Origin: DRYS01 sp964491605
Lineage (GTDB): Archaea > Thermoproteota > CALKCG01 > B24 > DRYS01
DNA length: 55,559 nucleotides
Assembly (NCBI GenBank): GCA_964491605.1
Contig: CAZBGY010000010.1
Span: forward strand, 1-55,559
Direction: 5' to 3'
Below, in pieces: positions 52,288 to 55,559 of this stretch. The notes beneath the pieces were generated by a model that saw only the letters and a list, made by a program, of their open reading frames with translations, had not been told where the DNA came from and searched no databases. Position numbers and translations under genes: made by a program. The first letter of the stretch is position 1. Every line of letters starts with the position of its first letter.

Positions 52288-53727
52288 ATGTCCATCGATG
52301 AAGTCGTAGCCGATGCTCTCAAGCTTGTGAAGCCTGATAGAGCCGAGGAGGCTGAGGTTGAAGCTTTATCCAAGATGATCTTGGATAAGGTTGAGGAGCT
52401 GATAGCCTCTGAGGGGGTGGAGGCTGAAGCTAGGATTCTAGGATCTATAGCTAAGGGTACTTGGCTTAAAGGGGATTACGATATCGATGTATTCATACTA
52501 TACCCTCCAGGTATCGGTAGGGAGATACTCACAGATCTGAGTATAAGGATAGGCGTTAGAGTCTTCGACGATCTCGGGGGTAGATGGATCCTAAGGTATG
52601 CTGAGCATCCGTACGTAGAGGGGTGGATTAAGGGGGTTAGGGTGAATATAGTTCCGGCATGTAGATCTAAACCTGGTAGCTGGGTTACAGCCGTAGATAG
52701 GACCCCGTATCATACTGATTACGTTAGGAGGATGCTTCCATCGGATGAGGTTAGGGATCAGGTTCGCTTACTGAAGAAGTTTATGAAAGGCATCGGCGTC
52801 TACGGAGCGGATGTTAAGGTAGGCGGGTTCAGCGGATACCTATGTGAACTCCTCATAATCAGGTTTAGATCGTTTATAGATACCCTGAGATCTGCATCTA
52901 AGGGTTGGATAGGGCTTTTCATAGATTTAGAGGGTTATTACCGTGATGTAGAAGCTGCACGTAAGATTTTCGGAGGTCATCCTCTCATCGTAATCGATCC
53001 TATCGATCCGCGTAGGAATGTAGCTTCACCCGTATCTCTCACGAAGCTTAGCGAATTCACAGCTGCATCCAAACTATTCCTGGATAAGCCTAGTATAGAA
53101 TTCTTCAACCCGCCTAAGATACGGTTCGACATCGATCTTATACGTGAAGCTATAGAGCGTAGAGGATCGACTCTGCTAGCTTTAGTATTCGATGAGCCGG
53201 CTATACCTCCAGATACCCTTTGGGGTGAGATATATAGGAGTTTGAAAGCTTTCGTAAACATCATCGAGAAGTGGGAGTTTAAGATTATTAGATCATCAGC
53301 TTGGAGCGGTGATGGGTTCACAGCCTTCATAGTAGAGCTTGAATCTGGGATACTACCTAGGGTTAAGCTTCATAGAGGCCCACCTGTAGATTCACCTGAG
53401 GCATCTAGATTCCTAGAGAAGTATATGCGTGGAGGGGGTAGGGTATCTGGGCCGTGGATAGATGGAGATAGATGGTATGTAGCGAGGAGGAGACGCTATA
53501 CAGATATATGCTCTCTCCTGGAGGATCTATCGAGGAGCGATCTACCATCTCACGGGTTCTCGAAGGATATAGCTGCATCTATAGCGAGAGGATTTAAGAT
53601 ATATATGGGTATCGATCTCTTAGAGCTAGTTGAGAGATCTAGAGGATTCTCTGAGCATCTATACGATCTACTAGACGGTAGACCTAGGTGGCTTAGATTT
53701 GGATGTATCGAAGATACATCTAGATAG
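52288..53727 (+). CDS. cca: CCA-adding tRNA nucleotidyltransferase, archaeal class I
   Basis: The 479 residues have the class I signature ILGSIAKGTWLKGDYDIDVFILYPPG with the catalytic Asp pair, then VRVNIVPACRSKPGSWVTAVDRTPYHTDYVRR, and the long archaeal tail domain. It adds or repairs CCA on tRNAs. The one tRNA gene in this window already encodes CCA, so here repair would be its role for that tRNA. ATG 52288 follows thpR closely. Its end overlaps the kinase gene by 29 bases. Confidence 0.97.
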   Translation: MSIDEVVADALKLVKPDRAEEAEVEALSKMILDKVEELIASEGVEAEARILGSIAKGTWLKGDYDIDVFILYPPGIGREILTDLSIRIGVRVFDDLGGRWILRYAEHPYVEGWIKGVRVNIVPACRSKPGSWVTAVDRTPYHTDYVRRMLPSDEVRDQVRLLKKFMKGIGVYGADVKVGGFSGYLCELLIIRFRSFIDTLRSASKGWIGLFIDLEGYYRDVEAARKIFGGHPLIVIDPIDPRRNVASPVSLTKLSEFTAASKLFLDKPSIEFFNPPKIRFDIDLIREAIERRGSTLLALVFDEPAIPPDTLWGEIYRSLKAFVNIIEKWEFKIIRSSAWSGDGFTAFIVELESGILPRVKLHRGPPVDSPEASRFLEKYMRGGGRVSGPWIDGDRWYVARRRRYTDICSLLEDLSRSDLPSHGFSKDIAASIARGFKIYMGIDLLELVERSRGFSEHLYDLLDGRPRWLRFGCIEDTSR

Positions 53728-54466
53728 GGCTAGATCCATCGAGAAGTTGAGGTATATAGTAGGATATCCTAAACCTGAAGTCGTAGATATCGATTCTAGG
53801 TTTGATCAGCTTAGATCCCTAGGGGTTGAATACATATTATCGGAGGGGGGTAGTAGTATAGGCGGAGTAAGGGTGTTGGGTAAGGGTTATCGCAGCATAG
53901 TTATTCTAGTGGAGACGAGGAGCGGGCTGGCAGCCGCTAAGATTAGAAGAGTTGATTCAACTAGGGAAGGGTTGATGCATGAAGCTATGATGCTGAAGCT
54001 AGCTAACACAGTATCCGTAGGGCCTAGACTCTACGGCTTCACAGACGATGTGATATTGATGGAGTATATACCTGGATCGAACATCTTGGATTGGATATCG
54101 AGCGAGGATGATCTGGGTAGAATTCGTTATGCCGCCAGGATTCTATTAGGTCAAGCCTACCGGCTGGATAGGGTGGGGTTGGATCACGGTGAACTCAGTA
54201 GGGCTGAGAAGCACGTCATAGTGAAGCCTACAGGTGAACCGGTCATAATAGATTTCGAATCGGCTAGCGTATACAGGAGGCCTAGAAACCTTACATCGAT
54301 AGTTCAGTATATAGCTTTCAGGATACCGTATATAACAGGTCGGAGGGTGATCGAAGTCGATAAGGATGTAATCCTAGAGAATCTTAGGATGTATAAGAAG
54401 TCTATCGACGATGAATCCTTCCATAAGCTAATCGATAGCTTAAACCTAGATCAGATAGATATTTAA
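53699..54466 (+). CDS. Predicted archaeal Ser/Thr protein kinase (COG2112)
   Basis: The 255 residues show a compact protein kinase fold. VRVLGKGYRSIVILVE is a glycine-rich loop, LAAAKIRR holds the Lys, VILMEYIPGSNILDW is the hinge, and VGLDHGELSRAEKHVIV with PVIIDFESASVYRR are the catalytic loop (HGE in place of HRD) and the metal motif (DFE in place of DFG). This is the pattern of COG2112 archaeal kinases. The targets are unknown. It starts at TTG 53699, inside cca, so its translation is coupled to that of cca. Confidence 0.88.
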   Translation: MDVSKIHLDRARSIEKLRYIVGYPKPEVVDIDSRFDQLRSLGVEYILSEGGSSIGGVRVLGKGYRSIVILVETRSGLAAAKIRRVDSTREGLMHEAMMLKLANTVSVGPRLYGFTDDVILMEYIPGSNILDWISSEDDLGRIRYAARILLGQAYRLDRVGLDHGELSRAEKHVIVKPTGEPVIIDFESASVYRRPRNLTSIVQYIAFRIPYITGRRVIEVDKDVILENLRMYKKSIDDESFHKLIDSLNLDQIDI

Positions 54467-54497
54467 ATCGATAACCATCGCTACTTCTACCAGAGGT

Positions 54498-54689
54498 ATG
54501 CCCGTAGTACACGTCTACATGTGGACTGGAAGACCAAGCGAGGTTAAGGAGAAGATAATCGAGGGTATTACGAAGGTTTTCACAGATATAGGCGTACCGC
54601 AGGAAGCCGTAACGGTTGTAATACATGAAATCCCAAGGGATAATTGGGGTGTAAGAGGTAAACCTGCATCCAAAGCTATACCCGTTTAG
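54498..54689 (+). CDS. 4-oxalocrotonate tautomerase family protein
   Basis: A 63-residue protein that starts MPVVHVYMWTGRPSEVKEKIIEGITKVFTDIGVPQEAVTVVIHEIPRDNWGVRGKPAS. Pro2 becomes the N-terminal catalytic base after Met removal, and the HEIPRDNWG segment is typical of this family. The substrate is unknown. The ATG is at 54498, 31 bases after the kinase gene. The last 4 bases overlap the convergent amidotransferase gene. Confidence 0.93.
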   Translation: MPVVHVYMWTGRPSEVKEKIIEGITKVFTDIGVPQEAVTVVIHEIPRDNWGVRGKPASKAIPV

Positions 54690-55381
54690 GTAATCCTATC
54701 GATCTTCAAAGCGAGATCCCTATCGATAGATAGAAGGCTACGATTACCTAGGGGGATCCATACACCATCTACAGCTTCCAACGCTTCAGAACATACTAAC
54801 ACATAACCCTCACCCCTGAGATAGAATAGCGTATAATGGTCGCCGTTCAACCTATAATCCCTATAAGCGTATAGCATATCTCCATCGGAGAGTATGAAGT
54901 TTAAAGCTGTATAATCCACGACTACACTATGTATACGCTTCAAAGCTTCACTCAGGCTAAAGCCTTCCATGATAAGCTGGACGATATACTTGAATAGCTT
55001 CTCGCTATCAGATGAGCCTGATACCGGGAGCTTAGTATCGAGCTTACCGATATCCCTTACGGTACCGTTATGACAGAAAACCCATCCATCATAGACGAAG
55101 GGCTGAGTATTAGCTATACATACAGGTATACCCTGGGAAGCCTTCCTTATATGAGCGATTATAATGCTGGATCCAAGCCTTAAAGCATCATCGGAAGCTG
55201 AAAGATACATGTCCATCTCATCGATGATAGAATTACAGGATAAGCCTAGGATCCTAGGACGATCATCATGGAAGCATACGAGCCCCCAACCATCAACGTG
55301 ACCCTTAAAAGCTAGAAGAGCGAATTCACGGAAAACAGCAGGGGGATAACCAGAACCGATAACACCGAGAATACGACACAT
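54686..55381 (-). CDS. Class II glutamine amidotransferase domain protein
   Basis: The 231 residues form a stand-alone Ntn-type glutaminase. It starts MCRILGVIGS at ATG 55381, so the nucleophile Cys becomes residue 1 after Met removal. GHVDGWGLVCF, IIAHIRKASQG, NTQPFVYDGWVFCHNGTV and SGSSDSEKLFKYIV are the glutamine-binding segments. A partner synthase domain is missing, and no neighbour is an obvious acceptor. GGTGGGT precedes the start, and 10 more codons are open upstream. A TATA-like CTTTATATAAG lies about 32-42 bases before the ATG. Confidence 0.93.
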   Translation of the reverse strand: MCRILGVIGSGYPPAVFREFALLAFKGHVDGWGLVCFHDDRPRILGLSCNSIIDEMDMYLSASDDALRLGSSIIIAHIRKASQGIPVCIANTQPFVYDGWVFCHNGTVRDIGKLDTKLPVSGSSDSEKLFKYIVQLIMEGFSLSEALKRIHSVVVDYTALNFILSDGDMLYAYRDYRLNGDHYTLFYLRGEGYVLVCSEALEAVDGVWIPLGNRSLLSIDRDLALKIDRIT

Positions 55382-55410
55382 ATATAACCCACCGAGAATA
55401 TGAAGAATCA

Positions 55411-55425
55411 AACGCTTATATAAAG
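55411..55425. promoter_or_regulatory. TATA-like element between amidotransferase and tRNA genes
   Basis: CGCTTATATAAAGGC reads well as a TATA box on both strands. On the minus strand it is 30-44 bases before the amidotransferase ATG. On the plus strand it is about 60 bases before tRNA-Pro and is the only clear element that could drive that gene. Confidence 0.5.
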
Positions 55426-55483
55426 GCGGAGCAGATAGCAGAATAAGGGTAAGAATTAAGGAGTAAGAAGAGTGTAGATAGAG

Positions 55484-55559
55484 GGGCCGTCGTCTAGCTT
55501 GGAAGGATACCAGCCTGGGGCGCTGGCGGTCCTGGGTTCAAATCCCAGCGGCCCCACCA
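55484..55559 (+). tRNA. tRNA-Pro (anticodon GGG), CCA encoded
   Basis: The full cloverleaf fits in 76 bases. The acceptor stem is GGGGCCG with CGGCCCC, the anticodon stem is CCAGC with GCTGG around the loop CTGGGGC, which places GGG at 34-36, and the T arm is CTGGG-TTCAAAT-CCCAG. The 3' CCA is in the DNA at 55557-55559, the last bases of the window. No intron is present. Confidence 0.97.

Overview
This window is a dense, mostly intact stretch of an archaeal chromosome from a draft or metagenome-derived scaffold; there is a 100-N gap at 39568-39667. The archaeal assignment is direct: A-type ATP synthase subunits, GatD/GatE, TiaS, Pelota, aEF1-beta, aIF1/SUI1, archaeal CCA-adding enzyme, UPF0200, UPF0280, and TATA/BRE-like promoters with short leaders. 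Ribosomal protein eS30 points to the TACK side (Thermoproteota and relatives) rather than Euryarchaeota. Heavy AGG/AGA and ATA codon use, frequent TTG/GTG starts and a tungstate-type transporter suggest a thermophile. I cannot place it deeper. I recognise no CRISPR array, insertion sequence, integrase or prophage.

Layout. 1-7475: ATP synthase block on the minus strand (atpA, atpB, a degenerate short atpI, an HTH-membrane protein, a full-length atpI cut by the window edge), with one HAD gene on the plus strand. 7673-15250: a small zinc-finger gene, then the membrane arm of a complex I-like oxidoreductase as two divergent operons (minus: J split in two, K, N, L, M; plus: A, H); no B, C, D, I or NADH-input subunits are in the window. 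15233-25462: mixed metabolic and envelope genes: a TIM-barrel isomerase, class II HMG-CoA reductase, two secreted or membrane proteins with helical domains, a rhamnulokinase-like kinase, MscS, an SCP2 protein, a Gfo/Idh oxidoreductase and argG. 25558-36313: eS30, pyrD-pyrK, a TudS-like protein, gatD-gatE, a threonine-synthase-fold/PadR fusion, zinc ribbon, aEF1-beta, a sulfur carrier, tiaS and UPF0280. 36273-39294: a GH172 (DUF2961) enzyme, then NIL-ferredoxin and DUF39-CBS homocysteine-synthesis proteins. After the gap: nadA, tupABC, pelota, then minus-strand central metabolism (HypE-like, aIF1, pgk, type I gap, Fe-ADH, UPF0200, an NrdG-like radical SAM). 50526-55559: a decayed enolase-superfamily gene, thpR-cca-kinase, a tautomerase, a class II glutamine amidotransferase and tRNA-Pro(GGG).

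How parts work together. The ATP synthase and complex I-like genes form an energy-coupling region. GatDE converts Glu-tRNA(Gln) to Gln-tRNA(Gln); TiaS modifies tRNA-Ile2; ThpR and Cca act on RNA ends; Pelota, aEF1-beta and aIF1 add to a translation theme. PyrDK makes orotate. The DUF39/NIL-ferredoxin pair is expected to insert sulfide to make homocysteine.

The most unusual item is at 31378-32778: a zinc-ribbon threonine-synthase fold carrying Arg104 where the PLP-binding Lys should be, fused to a PadR-type DNA-binding domain, so it looks like a pseudoenzyme regulator. Other points of interest are the shortened, frame-shifted second atpI, a perfect inverted repeat over the presumed argG start of transcription, another between the divergent complex I operons, a hairpin-rich spacer at 33788-33928 with C/D-box-like elements, and a bacterial-type GAPDH in an archaeal pgk operon.
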